NCBI GenBank assembly: GCA_041391925.1
Contig: JAWKNA010000011.1
Location: forward strand, 62,001 to 126,000
DNA length: 64,000 nt
Origin: JBPOFM01 sp041391925
Lineage (GTDB): Bacteria > Bacteroidota > Bacteroidia > Flavobacteriales > Flavobacteriaceae
Direction of reading: 5' to 3'
Part shown: positions 26,484 to 35,588 of the stretch, piece by piece
Layout: the number at the start of each line of letters is the position of its first letter
Numbering within the stretch: the first letter of the stretch is position 1
The notes under the pieces: generated by a model
The model's input: the letters and a program-made list of their open reading frames with translations, nothing else
Told to the model about the DNA's origin: nothing
The model's database searches: none
Position numbers and translations under genes: made by a program

Positions 26484-28610
26484 CTAATCGACCTTAAATG
26501 CCTTTGGATATCTAGTTTTGAAAGATTGCCACAGTGTTTTCAAATAGTCGCCATTATTCATGTCGCGCAAGGCTTCTTTGGTATTGGTAATCAATTTTTC
26601 AATTTCTGGATAATCACTAATCCTCACATTGTTTTTGTTAAAGTAATCACCCAGCAATCTCATACGGATTTCAAAAATATAACCATAGGTATGGTACCAG
26701 TTTTCAAATTGAGCGTCAGACAATTTTAGGTCATTTTGATTTCTTTGCAATACATTCAATGCTGGAGTTTGTTCATTCTGTTCTGGCAAATTTGTCTCAT
26801 TTGTATCTTGAACCACATTGCCATTATCTCTTTTTAAAAGCTCATTAATGGTTTTCAGTTCGTTCTTGATGTCATCTATTTCTTTTTGCTGTTGCTTCAA
26901 TTGAAAAGCAATATCGTTTGTATTTAATCCAATGGCTACATTGACATACCCAAAAACATCTCCTAAAGACGCTTGCCAAGCCACACCAATAATTTCAGAA
27001 TAATCTCCCAGCGCCATTTTATCTGGTGCTTTGGCAATGGCCAATCCATCCTCATTGCCCGATGGCAAGATGTAGTCTCCAATGGCCACTCGTCCCACAA
27101 CCCTAACAGGCACTTGACCCAAAAATGCCACTTTTTCAAAATTTTCATCAGATGGATTTTTTGGCATGTTACCAAGCACAATTGGGTTTGTAGAAATGAC
27201 CAAAATGTGTTGCGCCCCACTGGTTTTTTTAGAAATTTTTCCACCGAAAACACCGACCACTTCCCCGGGTTCAAATTGCATGGAGCTATTCTCTTTTTCA
27301 AGATATTCGGCATAATCTGCACCGCCAGTTTTAAAGGACACCCCAACATTATTGGTGGCATTGATAGTAAGCTCTAATAGATGGGCATACGCTGCGGCAC
27401 CTTGAAACCCCATGACGCCAACCTCTCCCGCATCCAATTGAAAACCACAAGCTACGCCTTCGGCAACCACAAAAGCTTCATCCAAAAAAGCTGTGGTGGC
27501 ATCCCAAATAAACCGAAAACTATTGTTCAGTTCATTCAAAGTTTGCCCTTCAATGGCACCGACAGGCGTGTTTGATGCATTTGAAAAGGTTAAAAAGTTA
27601 TTGTTGCTACTGGGTGTGACTGCATTGGCACTAATCCAAATTCCATGTCTGCCTCTAATCTCCAAAGGATATGAATTTGGATTGCTTTGGCTCGTATCTG
27701 ATAGAAGTGGGCTAATTAAAACTCGTCCAGAATGCAACGTCCTTCCATTGACAATTAAAGAATTAAGATTGGTATCTGCACCAGATTGGCCTACAACGGC
27801 TGAATGAAGATTTGCTTGTTGGGTGACATTAAAATCATTATATATGGAGGTTAGACCTGAAACTTCCAAGGTATTGCCTAAATTGGTAGCGCCACTCGCA
27901 AACAAAGTATTTAAGGAAGAATTTTGATGGACTGTGATGTTTTCAAAAATACCGTCAGCAAAATTGGAAGTTCCCATAACATTCAAATTGCCCTGTAAAA
28001 GCGAATTGCCCGCAACCGTTAAATCTGAATATAGATTTGTATCACCACCCACCGCAAGTTCACCATCAAAACTGACCAAACCATCCACAGTAAGGTCGCC
28101 TGTGAGATGGGTTGGACTTTGATTGTTTACCGTGAGACTATTGTTTAAATTTGTTTCACCATCTACATCCAATGTAGAACTCGCAATAATTTCCCTATGC
28201 CGCACATAAGGAATGTAAGTGAGCGTCTGATAACTAAATTCCACATAGCCATTGCCATCCATTAAGTCTATTTCTACTTTCAAAAACTTTTCATTGTCCC
28301 AATATATTTGATTAAAGGCCATCAATGATTCAGAAGTCAACTCACCTTGTCCAATCATTAAATTAATCATTCCAAAAGCATCGGTTTCTGTAGTGTGGGT
28401 TTCTTGATATTCAATTTGCGAGGTATTATCAATAATACTGAACCTCACTTTTAAAGGAGCATTCGGCAAATTGTTTGACGTAATATCAACACCTGGGATT
28501 TCTTGCGGATTGTTGTCCACAATAACCGCTTGGTAACTGATGCCATCCGTTTGGGCTTTGGCAAAGAAAACGTTAAGCAGAAGCAATACTAGGAGTACAT
28601 TTCTTTTCAT
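26484..28610 (-). CDS. Exported tail-fibre-like protein with beta-repeat stalk and peptidase-G2-like domain
   Basis: A 708-residue protein with signal peptide 1-19 (FFAKAQ). An N-terminal beta domain (about 22-140) begins ISYQAVIVDN. Residues 145-300 are a run of short beta repeats of the type LTVDGLVSFDGELAVGGDTN. A domain near 430-560 starts with GADYAEYLEKEN and continues with GEVVGVFGGKISKKT and LGQVPVRVVGRVAIGDYILP. It resembles the intramolecular-chaperone/peptidase G2 autocleavage domain of phage tail spikes. A coiled coil (570-600) and a helical end follow. Trimeric fibre assembly and self-cleavage are inferred. It is the last gene of a three-gene operon. Confidence 0.75.
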   Translation of the reverse strand: MKRNVLLVLLLLNVFFAKAQTDGISYQAVIVDNNPQEIPGVDITSNNLPNAPLKVRFSIIDNTSQIEYQETHTTETDAFGMINLMIGQGELTSESLMAFNQIYWDNEKFLKVEIDLMDGNGYVEFSYQTLTYIPYVRHREIIASSTLDVDGETNLNNSLTVNNQSPTHLTGDLTVDGLVSFDGELAVGGDTNLYSDLTVAGNSLLQGNLNVMGTSNFADGIFENITVHQNSSLNTLFASGATNLGNTLEVSGLTSIYNDFNVTQQANLHSAVVGQSGADTNLNSLIVNGRTLHSGRVLISPLLSDTSQSNPNSYPLEIRGRHGIWISANAVTPSSNNNFLTFSNASNTPVGAIEGQTLNELNNSFRFIWDATTAFLDEAFVVAEGVACGFQLDAGEVGVMGFQGAAAYAHLLELTINATNNVGVSFKTGGADYAEYLEKENSSMQFEPGEVVGVFGGKISKKTSGAQHILVISTNPIVLGNMPKNPSDENFEKVAFLGQVPVRVVGRVAIGDYILPSGNEDGLAIAKAPDKMALGDYSEIIGVAWQASLGDVFGYVNVAIGLNTNDIAFQLKQQQKEIDDIKNELKTINELLKRDNGNVVQDTNETNLPEQNEQTPALNVLQRNQNDLKLSDAQFENWYHTYGYIFEIRMRLLGDYFNKNNVRISDYPEIEKLITNTKEALRDMNNGDYLKTLWQSFKTRYPKAFKVD

Positions 28611-28622
28611 GATTTTAAATTT

Positions 28623-29273
28623 TTAGAATGAACAATTGCAATTGGGAAGGTTAATGATTAATCCAATGCCCAATTGATGATTATTAAATTTTAAGGTTTC
28701 CTGGTCGGGACTTTTTGATTGGTCTATCAGCATCGTTTTTCCATAGAAATAATTGACAAAAACAGAGGTATTTCGAGAAATGGGATACTGCATACCTAAA
28801 CCACCTTTTAGAAAAAATATGTTACTATTAAATTCTTTTTCGCCCACCAAATCATACACTTGATTGTTGATGGTCTGTGTCCCTCTGATTAAATGTTCTA
28901 CGGTGACTCTTCCTTTGATAAAAAACGAAAAATCCCGAATCCTAAAGAGTCTAAAGTCCAATCCTGCTTGTAATCCCAAATAGGTTACATCCCATTCATA
29001 ATAATTATCCAAAATTGGGTCACTACCAATCGCTCCATAATCGCTGTAAGTCAATCCCAACACCAAAAACAATGTTTTATCATCATTCAGATGGTCTCGA
29101 TACCCTAAATTCAAATAGGTATTGGACTTGGATTGTAGATTCTCTATGGAATTCCCCAAAGAGTTCTTATAATCAAATGAGGAAATTGATTTTCCCGCTT
29201 CAAGGAAGAGTTGCTGCCCAAAAAGAGTAAAACCACTGATAAAACAGTAAAAAAAAGTAAAGAACCGCTTCAT
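28623..29273 (-). CDS. Outer-membrane beta-barrel protein of about 216 residues
   Basis: The protein starts MKRFFTFFYCFISGFTLFGQQ, a signal peptide with cleavage after GQQ. The rest is alternating beta pattern with aromatic girdle residues (TYLNLGYRDHL, FSFFIKGRVTVEHL, TSVFVNYFYGKTM, HQLGIGLIINLP), fitting an eight-stranded outer-membrane barrel. It ends in CNCSF without the usual terminal aromatic motif, which is odd. No specific family is recognised. It begins at the base after the stop of the T9SS gene upstream and ends 12 bp before the tail-fibre-like gene, so it is the middle of an operon. Confidence 0.72.
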   Translation of the reverse strand: MKRFFTFFYCFISGFTLFGQQLFLEAGKSISSFDYKNSLGNSIENLQSKSNTYLNLGYRDHLNDDKTLFLVLGLTYSDYGAIGSDPILDNYYEWDVTYLGLQAGLDFRLFRIRDFSFFIKGRVTVEHLIRGTQTINNQVYDLVGEKEFNSNIFFLKGGLGMQYPISRNTSVFVNYFYGKTMLIDQSKSPDQETLKFNNHQLGIGLIINLPNCNCSF

Positions 29274-29771
29274 CTATTGCCTTATGATTTTGGAAACCAA
29301 TGTTTTTTGGCGCATTCTCACTTGCAAAAGGTACACGCCACTTGTTATATCATTTAATTGAATCGCCAGCGTTTGAACAGGATTATAAATGCCCGAATAC
29401 ACAATTCTACCGGTCATATCTGACACATTCACATGAAGAACATCCAAAATGGCTTCATTGAATCTGATATTCACTGTTTGTGTGAAGGGATTTGGAAACA
29501 CCAAAGCATCTAACCCTGAATTGACGTTATCATTTAAATAGGAAGCGTTGACCGGTTGCAGAAACCCTTGCCTCAAACTATAATTTTGGGTATTGAACGT
29601 TCTGATGACACTGGCTTGACCAATGCTCTCTTGGATGTAGTAACTTTTAGTATTTGCGTACACAAAATGTGCACTGCCTTGATGGGCAAGTGTTTCCTTT
29701 TTTAAGGATTGAGAGAAGCTCGCATTAAAAAAAAGACAAAAGAATACTAAAAGTTGAGGATTCTTGCTCAT
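29274..29771 (-). CDS. Small secreted protein with T9SS type A sorting domain
   Basis: A 165-residue protein. The signal peptide (1-22, FFNASFSQ) is followed by about 60 residues with a YIQESIGQASVIRTFNTQNYSLRQGF-type segment (broken here by family habit) seen in many Bacteroidota sorting-domain proteins. The remainder is a full T9SS domain (ALVFPNPFTQTVNIRF, then VSDMTGRIVYSG, SGVYLLQVRM and a basic end). So the mature cargo is tiny and nearly all of the protein is the sorting signal. It is the first gene of the three-gene operon. A GTG two codons upstream is less likely than this ATG. Confidence 0.82.
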   Translation of the reverse strand: MSKNPQLLVFFCLFFNASFSQSLKKETLAHQGSAHFVYANTKSYYIQESIGQASVIRTFNTQNYSLRQGFLQPVNASYLNDNVNSGLDALVFPNPFTQTVNIRFNEAILDVLHVNVSDMTGRIVYSGIYNPVQTLAIQLNDITSGVYLLQVRMRQKTLVSKIIRQ

Positions 29772-29835
29772 AAACACGCGGTATTTACAAGCTAATCTAT
29801 AATGATTTTAGTTGTTAAAAAAGCATAAAACAGGA

Positions 29836-29856
29836 TGTACCCCTTTTGTACCCCAC
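29836..29856. promoter_or_regulatory. Candidate operator TGTACCCCTTTTGTACCCC upstream of the secreted operon
   Basis: Two TACCCC units lie 11 bases apart inside TGTACCCCTTTTGTACCCC. The site is 65 bases before the first start codon of the minus-strand operon. Its first 14 bases are identical to the element before the TPR/HTH regulator. Relative to the operon the string is in reverse orientation. Confidence 0.5.
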
Positions 29857-29909
29857 ACTATAGAAATCCCTAAATGTTTAGGCAACATTTCATGTCTGAA
29901 ACTTATTTT

Positions 29910-31514
29910 TTAAAGTGATACTATAGCAAACTCGCCTTTCAAAGGCTGGAGCTCTTGCATCAATTTCGAAATAAACTCTTCGCCATATTCCAAATAAAAC
30001 TCCGAAAAATTCATAGTGCGTTCCTGTAGACTTTGGCCTGGAAACAATTCATCCTGTAGCAAACGAACACGCTCCAAAACGTCCTCCAGTTTTCGCTTTT
30101 GTGCTTTAAGCAATCGATGTTCGAGATTTTCCAAACCTTTGATTTGTTTGGTTTCTTGTGCACCAACGGCTCCTTTAAAGGATTTGTCAGTTTGCTCCGC
30201 AAGTTTATAAAGGGCTTCAAATTGCTTTTTGAGATGTTCTTTTTGCGGAGTGAAATCAATGTCTACGTCTGAAATTTGTTTCGTCACTTTCGTCATTAAA
30301 TCATCTTGGTTCAAAAACAAATCCTCAACCGACACCTTCATTTTTTGCAGTTTTTCGTTTTGGCGTTTGGTCATCAACAAAACTGAATTTCGCAATAACA
30401 AGATTGGAAATGTGATTTTTTGTGCTTCAAAATTGGACTTTAATTGCAACCAGTACGCCAATTCACCGCCACCACCGATATAACACAAATTGGGAAGAAT
30501 CACTTCTTGATATAAAGGCCGCATTATGACGTTTGGACTGAAGCGTTCTGGATGTTCATGGACTTCTTTCAAAAGTTCTTCTTGATTCCAACGAATATCC
30601 GTATCCAAAACACCGTAATTGCCATCAGTTTCAAGGATGCGTTCACGAAGCCCTTCTTTGATGTAAAACAAATTAATCTCTCGTGGATGCACTTGGATTT
30701 TATAATTCTGATTGGCAAGTTCGCTGATGTGTTGGTTGGTTTCCGAAACTTTTGCAAAAGAGGTCTGATGGACCAATTCCTTTTCGATATAAGGAATGAA
30801 AAGACTTTTCAATTGGATATCGTTGCCATCTACAATCACCAAACCATAACTTTTAAATAGTTCATTCACCAGATAACGTGTCGCATCGGTTAAATTCTCA
30901 TGCTCCAAATAAGCAGACTTGAATAAGTGCTTCAGCTTTTCGGCGTTGGTGCTTCTGTCCAATTGAGAGGAAAACACTTCATAAACGGTATCCAAACCTT
31001 CTAAATCCAATTCGCCAACGGCTCCTGAAGCATTTCTATTCCATTGGACTTTCTTTCCTTTGAAATTGAAATAGTTGATTTCCTCAAAATCATGGTCCTC
31101 GGTCGCCATCCAATAGATGGGTACAAAATTGTAGTCAGGATACGCCTTTTTTAATTCCTTGCACAGATTGATGGTGGAAATGATTTTGTAGAAAAAATAA
31201 AGTGGTCCGGTAAAAAGATTCAATTGATGACCTGTCGTCACTGTTAACGTGGTGTTGTCTTTTAAAAGGTCAATATTGGTGAGTGTCAATGAGGAAATGC
31301 TGATACCTTCATATTGTTTCATTAAAGCATTCACCAAAGTTTTTCTATGCTCATGATTAAAGGATACTTGTTTTTCCTCGATTTGAGCCTTAAAATTTCC
31401 CAAGGTTGGAAACCGATGATAAAACGGTCTTAAATGTGCTGCTTCATCCAAATAATCGGTGATGAGCGATGAAAAATAACGGGTATCTCTAAACGGAATA
31501 CAGTCTGTTGGCAT
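29910..31514 (-). CDS. bshC: Bacillithiol biosynthesis cysteine-adding enzyme BshC
   Basis: A 534-residue cytoplasmic protein. Characteristic stretches include the TVTTGHQLNLFTGPLYFFYKI segment (split across the nucleotide fold), PIYWMATEDHDFEEINYF with the HD-type dinucleotide-binding region, and LCYIGGGGELAYWLQL. A coiled coil occupies about 375-480. BshC is proposed to add cysteine to glucosaminyl-malate in the last step of bacillithiol synthesis. The gene indicates that this organism uses bacillithiol as its low-molecular-weight thiol, which suits the DinB-like and OsmC genes in the window. It stands alone, diverging from the M14 peptidase gene. Confidence 0.93.
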   Translation of the reverse strand: MPTDCIPFRDTRYFSSLITDYLDEAAHLRPFYHRFPTLGNFKAQIEEKQVSFNHEHRKTLVNALMKQYEGISISSLTLTNIDLLKDNTTLTVTTGHQLNLFTGPLYFFYKIISTINLCKELKKAYPDYNFVPIYWMATEDHDFEEINYFNFKGKKVQWNRNASGAVGELDLEGLDTVYEVFSSQLDRSTNAEKLKHLFKSAYLEHENLTDATRYLVNELFKSYGLVIVDGNDIQLKSLFIPYIEKELVHQTSFAKVSETNQHISELANQNYKIQVHPREINLFYIKEGLRERILETDGNYGVLDTDIRWNQEELLKEVHEHPERFSPNVIMRPLYQEVILPNLCYIGGGGELAYWLQLKSNFEAQKITFPILLLRNSVLLMTKRQNEKLQKMKVSVEDLFLNQDDLMTKVTKQISDVDIDFTPQKEHLKKQFEALYKLAEQTDKSFKGAVGAQETKQIKGLENLEHRLLKAQKRKLEDVLERVRLLQDELFPGQSLQERTMNFSEFYLEYGEEFISKLMQELQPLKGEFAIVSL

Positions 31515-31628
31515 AGTGAATATTCAATCTGTGGTAAAGATAAGGCTCTAAACTATTTTTTTTACTAATTTTTAGTTAATTCCGATTTGGTACTTATCTT
31601 TACTTTTACAATCTGTTGACTTTATAAA

Positions 31629-34118
31629 ATGAAAAATTTATTGCTTGCCTTTCTCGTTGCTTTTGCTTCGTTACCTCCTTACTACGCACAACAAATCACA
31701 TCACCTAAAGATTTTTTGGGCTATGAGTTGGGCACCCAATTCTCCAGACACCATCAAGTTGTAGATTATTTTAAAAAGGTGGCTTCGGAACTACCCAAAC
31801 AGGTAAAACTGGAACACTATGGCGAAACGAATGAACGCCGTCCGTTGTATGTGGCGATTATTTCTTCTGAAGAAAACATCCAAAATATTGAAACCATCCG
31901 AGAGAACAATCTCAAAAATGCAGGCATCATTGATGGAAATTCAACCTCCAATGATATTGCCATTGTTTGGTTGAGTTACAATGTGCATGGCACGGAAGCA
32001 TCCAGCACGGAGGCTTCCATGAAAACCATCTACGAACTTTTGACCCAACAACAGGACTGGCTCAAAAATACGGTGGTTATTATCGACCCGTGTTTGAACC
32101 CTGATGGGCGTGATAGATATGTGAACTGGTACAACGAAACAGCAAGCACACCTTATGACACAGATACGCAAGCAAGCGAAAGCAACCAACCGTGGCCAGG
32201 CGGACGCGCCAATCATTATTTATTTGATTTGAATCGGGATTGGGCGTGGGCGTCACAGGTAGAATCCTCCGCAAGATTAAAAGTATACAATAAATGGTTG
32301 CCACAAATCCATGTCGATTTTCATGAACAAGGTAGAAACGAACCCTATTATTTCGCACCGGCAGCAGAGCCGTTCCATGAAATCATTACGGATTGGCAAC
32401 GCGATTTCCAGACGCAAATTGGTGTCAACCATGCACGTTATTTTGATGCAAATGGTTGGCTCTATTTTACCCGCGAACGTTTTGATTTGCTCTATCCAAG
32501 CTATGGCGACACCTACCCAACCTATTTGGGTGCGATTGGGATGACCTACGAACAAGCCGGACAAGGCGGTTTGGGTGTGTTGAACGACGAAGGCATCGTG
32601 CTTACTTTGGTGGATAGAGTCGCACATCATACGGTTACCGGACTGTCAACAGTGGAAATTGCGTCCCAAAATGCCCAAAAACTGAATACGGAATTCAAGA
32701 AATTCTTTGATGACACCAACTATAAATACAAGAGCTTTGTCCTAAAGGGTGAGAAAGACAAATTGGACGCCTTAAAACAATTGTTGGACAAACATGACAT
32801 CAAATATAGCAATGCAAGTTCTGGCAAAGTATCGGGATTTGATTATGGCACCAGCAAAGATGGCAACATGACGGCTTCTTCAAGCGATTTGGTGGTTAGC
32901 ACCAATCAACCCAAAGGGAAAATGGTACAGGTGTTATTTGAACCCAACACGAAATTAGTGGATTCACTCACGTATGACATCACAGCTTGGAGTTTGCCGT
33001 ATGCCTACGGATTGAATGCCGTTGCCAGCAAAACAGCAGTCTCAACGTCCGTTACAGGCATCACGCCAACCTTAAATACGAAAGACGCAAATGCTGCTGC
33101 CTACATCACCAAATGGAACCATTTAAAAGATGCTGAATTTTTATCGGAATTAGTAAAACAAAACATCAAAGTTCGTTTTACGGAAAAGCCTTTTACGGTT
33201 AAAAATCCTGAACGTAATTTTGATAGAGGGTCCTTAATCATCACCAGAGGCGACAACCCAACGGTCGAAAATTTTGACGACAAAGTCATTGAAGCCGCGA
33301 ATAAATTCAACAGAATGCTTGTTGCCACTTCCAGCGGATTCTCAAAATCCGGTCCTGACTTTGGTTCGCCAGATATCAAGTTGGTGAGCAAACCTAAAAT
33401 CGCCTTGCTGTCTGGAGACTATACCTCATCCTTAAGCTATGGTGAATTATGGCATTTCTTTGAACAGCAACTGCACTATCCTGTGACTTCCATCAATTCA
33501 GCAGATTTTACAGATGTGAATTTGAACAAATACAATGTGCTGATTCTACCAAATGGTTATTATTCCAGATTGTTGGATGCAGAGGCGTTGGCAACTCTAA
33601 AAACTTGGGTGGGCAACGGAGGCAAACTCATCGCCATTGATGGTGCATTAAATGCCTTTGCGGACAAGGACGATTTCGGATTGAAACGCAACAAACCACA
33701 GGACACCACAAAGGTCAAAAACAACCTCATTCCGTATGCCGATAGAGAACGTGAATCTGCAAAGGAATTCATCATTGGTGCCATTTTCAAAACCAATGTT
33801 GATAACACACATCCCATGGCATTTGGATATGGCAAAACCTACTTCACTTTAAAGCTCGGAAATGATTCCTACAGTTTATTGGAAGATGGCTATAATATTG
33901 CTTGGTTGAGTGACCATCCCAAACCTGTTTCTGGATTTGCTGGTAGTGAAGCTCTAAAAAATCTTGGCAATTCCTTGGTGTTTGGCGAGGAGCGTTTGGG
34001 CAATGGCAGTGTGATTTATATGGTGGACAACACCATGTTCAGAAGTTTTTGGGAAAACGGGAAATTGTTTTTGGTCAATGCCATATTCTTTGTGAATAAC
34101 AATAGCTTTGAGTTATAA
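31629..34118 (+). CDS. Exported M14-family zinc carboxypeptidase with C-terminal extension
   Basis: An 829-residue protein with signal peptide 1-20 (PPYYAQ). The M14 domain spans about 25-360. Zinc ligands His120 and Glu123 are in VHGTEASS. A further His is at 228 or 232 in HVDFHEQGRNEP, and the catalytic Glu is probably Glu308 in GMTYEQAG. The Arg substrate site is in NPDGRDRY. The region from about 480 to the end is a separate alpha/beta domain, with KIALLSGDYTSSLSYGELWHFFEQQ (shown in part) and NVLILPNGYYS, resembling a glutamine-amidotransferase-like fold. It removes C-terminal residues or cleaves peptidoglycan peptides outside the cytoplasm. It may head the co-directional run of genes to 37688. 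Confidence 0.9.
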   Translation: MKNLLLAFLVAFASLPPYYAQQITSPKDFLGYELGTQFSRHHQVVDYFKKVASELPKQVKLEHYGETNERRPLYVAIISSEENIQNIETIRENNLKNAGIIDGNSTSNDIAIVWLSYNVHGTEASSTEASMKTIYELLTQQQDWLKNTVVIIDPCLNPDGRDRYVNWYNETASTPYDTDTQASESNQPWPGGRANHYLFDLNRDWAWASQVESSARLKVYNKWLPQIHVDFHEQGRNEPYYFAPAAEPFHEIITDWQRDFQTQIGVNHARYFDANGWLYFTRERFDLLYPSYGDTYPTYLGAIGMTYEQAGQGGLGVLNDEGIVLTLVDRVAHHTVTGLSTVEIASQNAQKLNTEFKKFFDDTNYKYKSFVLKGEKDKLDALKQLLDKHDIKYSNASSGKVSGFDYGTSKDGNMTASSSDLVVSTNQPKGKMVQVLFEPNTKLVDSLTYDITAWSLPYAYGLNAVASKTAVSTSVTGITPTLNTKDANAAAYITKWNHLKDAEFLSELVKQNIKVRFTEKPFTVKNPERNFDRGSLIITRGDNPTVENFDDKVIEAANKFNRMLVATSSGFSKSGPDFGSPDIKLVSKPKIALLSGDYTSSLSYGELWHFFEQQLHYPVTSINSADFTDVNLNKYNVLILPNGYYSRLLDAEALATLKTWVGNGGKLIAIDGALNAFADKDDFGLKRNKPQDTTKVKNNLIPYADRERESAKEFIIGAIFKTNVDNTHPMAFGYGKTYFTLKLGNDSYSLLEDGYNIAWLSDHPKPVSGFAGSEALKNLGNSLVFGEERLGNGSVIYMVDNTMFRSFWENGKLFLVNAIFFVNNNSFEL

Positions 34119-34137
34119 TTAATACCTGTGCTTGTAG

Positions 34138-35199
34138 ATGCTGTATGTTGATACTGTAAAAAACAAACCTTTGGCGATGGCATTGACGCTTATTGCCATT
34201 GGCATAATTACCGCTCTCGATTACATATCTGGAGCAGAGCTATCGTTTTCCATTTTTTATTTAATTCCTATTTCAATTTTATCCATTAGCAGAATATCCA
34301 ACAAGACGATGATCATTTCAATTGCGCTTGTAGCTGCTATTTGTTGGTATATGGTTGATGTAAACAGTAAGACTTATTCTTCTTTCTTTTTTCCTATTTG
34401 GAATGCCTTTGTACGATTGGCCATCTTCATAACCATTGGACTCTTGGTATTTTCGTTTCGTGAAAAACAAACCGGACTCAACGAGACCAACCAAAAACTA
34501 AAACACCTTAATGAAGAAAAAAACAGGTTCATTGGTATGGCTGCACACGACATCCGAAATCCCATTAGCGGCATCTACAGTTTTTCCGATTTGCTGCTTA
34601 ACGACAAAGAAACGAAAATGAACGAGGATGAATTGGAAATCGTTCAATTGATGAAGTCCTTGAGCCAGAATGTCCTTGATATCATCAAGAATCTCTTGGA
34701 CGTAGCCAAAATTGAGTCTGGAAAGATAGAGCTCACTACAGTGCATCAAGATTACATCAAATTTGTAAAAGAACAAATTTACCTCAACCAATTATTGGCA
34801 AACCAAAAGAACATAGTCCTTCATTTGCAATCCGATGAGATGCAACTTTTTGCAGACTTTGATAGCCACTACATGTCGGAGATCCTTAACAATCTCCTAT
34901 CTAACGCCATCAAATTCTCTGAAAAGAAAAGTGACATCCATATCAATGTGAGCAAAAAGGATAAGCAAATTCTCACTGAGGTCATCGACCATGGCAAGGG
35001 CATTCCTTTTGAAGAACAGGAAAAACTTTTTAATTATTTCCAAAAAACCAGTACGCAACCTACTGATGGAGAATCGAGCACTGGACTGGGTTTGGCAATA
35101 GTCAAAAAGTTAGTGACTGCCTTTAATGGCTCCATAGGTGTAAAAAGTAATCGCAATGAAGGCTCCAATTTTTATTTTACTTTTCCAATTCATCACTAA
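34138..35199 (+). CDS. Membrane sensor histidine kinase
   Basis: A 353-residue kinase. Four hydrophobic helices occupy about residues 12-105, with little periplasmic sequence, then a short coiled coil. The phosphoacceptor His137 is in AAHDIRNPISG. The ATPase domain has the N box EILNNLLSNAIKFS, G1 DHGKGIP and G2 GLGLAIVKKL. No extracellular ligand domain is present, so it may sense the membrane or an internal signal. No response regulator gene lies beside it. It begins 19 bp after the M14 peptidase gene and ends 18 bp before the NTF2-like gene, which suggests an operon. Confidence 0.92.
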   Translation: MLYVDTVKNKPLAMALTLIAIGIITALDYISGAELSFSIFYLIPISILSISRISNKTMIISIALVAAICWYMVDVNSKTYSSFFFPIWNAFVRLAIFITIGLLVFSFREKQTGLNETNQKLKHLNEEKNRFIGMAAHDIRNPISGIYSFSDLLLNDKETKMNEDELEIVQLMKSLSQNVLDIIKNLLDVAKIESGKIELTTVHQDYIKFVKEQIYLNQLLANQKNIVLHLQSDEMQLFADFDSHYMSEILNNLLSNAIKFSEKKSDIHINVSKKDKQILTEVIDHGKGIPFEEQEKLFNYFQKTSTQPTDGESSTGLGLAIVKKLVTAFNGSIGVKSNRNEGSNFYFTFPIHH

Positions 35200-35217
35200 A
35201 AAAACGATTGATAAAAT

Positions 35218-35565
35218 ATGAGCGAAAACAAAAATACAATATTGAAATACATGGATGGCTTTGAAAAAAGCGACCATGCTCAAATACTTTCCTGCCTAAC
35301 AGAGGATGTCGTTTGGCTCATCCCTGGAATATTCCGCAAAACAGGGAAAAAGGAGTTTGACGGCGAAATCGAAGACGAAAATTTCATCGGAAGCCCAACC
35401 ATCAAAATTCACCGTATGTTTGAAGACACCGATGTGGTCATCGTCGAAGGAAATGTCATTGGTAAAATGGTCTCTGGAGACCAGTTGGATGCTTCTTTTT
35501 GTGATGTGTTTGAATTTGAAAATGGAAAGATAAAACAGCTCACCTCCTATTTGATGAACAATTGA
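35218..35565 (+). CDS. NTF2-like (SnoaL-type) protein
   Basis: A 115-residue cytoplasmic protein with the cone-shaped alpha+beta fold of the NTF2/SnoaL superfamily: an N-terminal helix pair (NTILKYMDGFEKSD), a DVVWLIPGIF strand, then two C-terminal strands ending IKQLTSYLM. Members bind small hydrophobic ligands or act as isomerases or cyclases. No catalytic residue can be named. It sits between the histidine kinase and DUF1398 genes, with gaps of 18 and 23 bp, and probably belongs to their transcript. Confidence 0.8.
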   Translation: MSENKNTILKYMDGFEKSDHAQILSCLTEDVVWLIPGIFRKTGKKEFDGEIEDENFIGSPTIKIHRMFEDTDVVIVEGNVIGKMVSGDQLDASFCDVFEFENGKIKQLTSYLMNN

Positions 35566-35588
35566 AACTTATAATTCACTGAAAAGCA

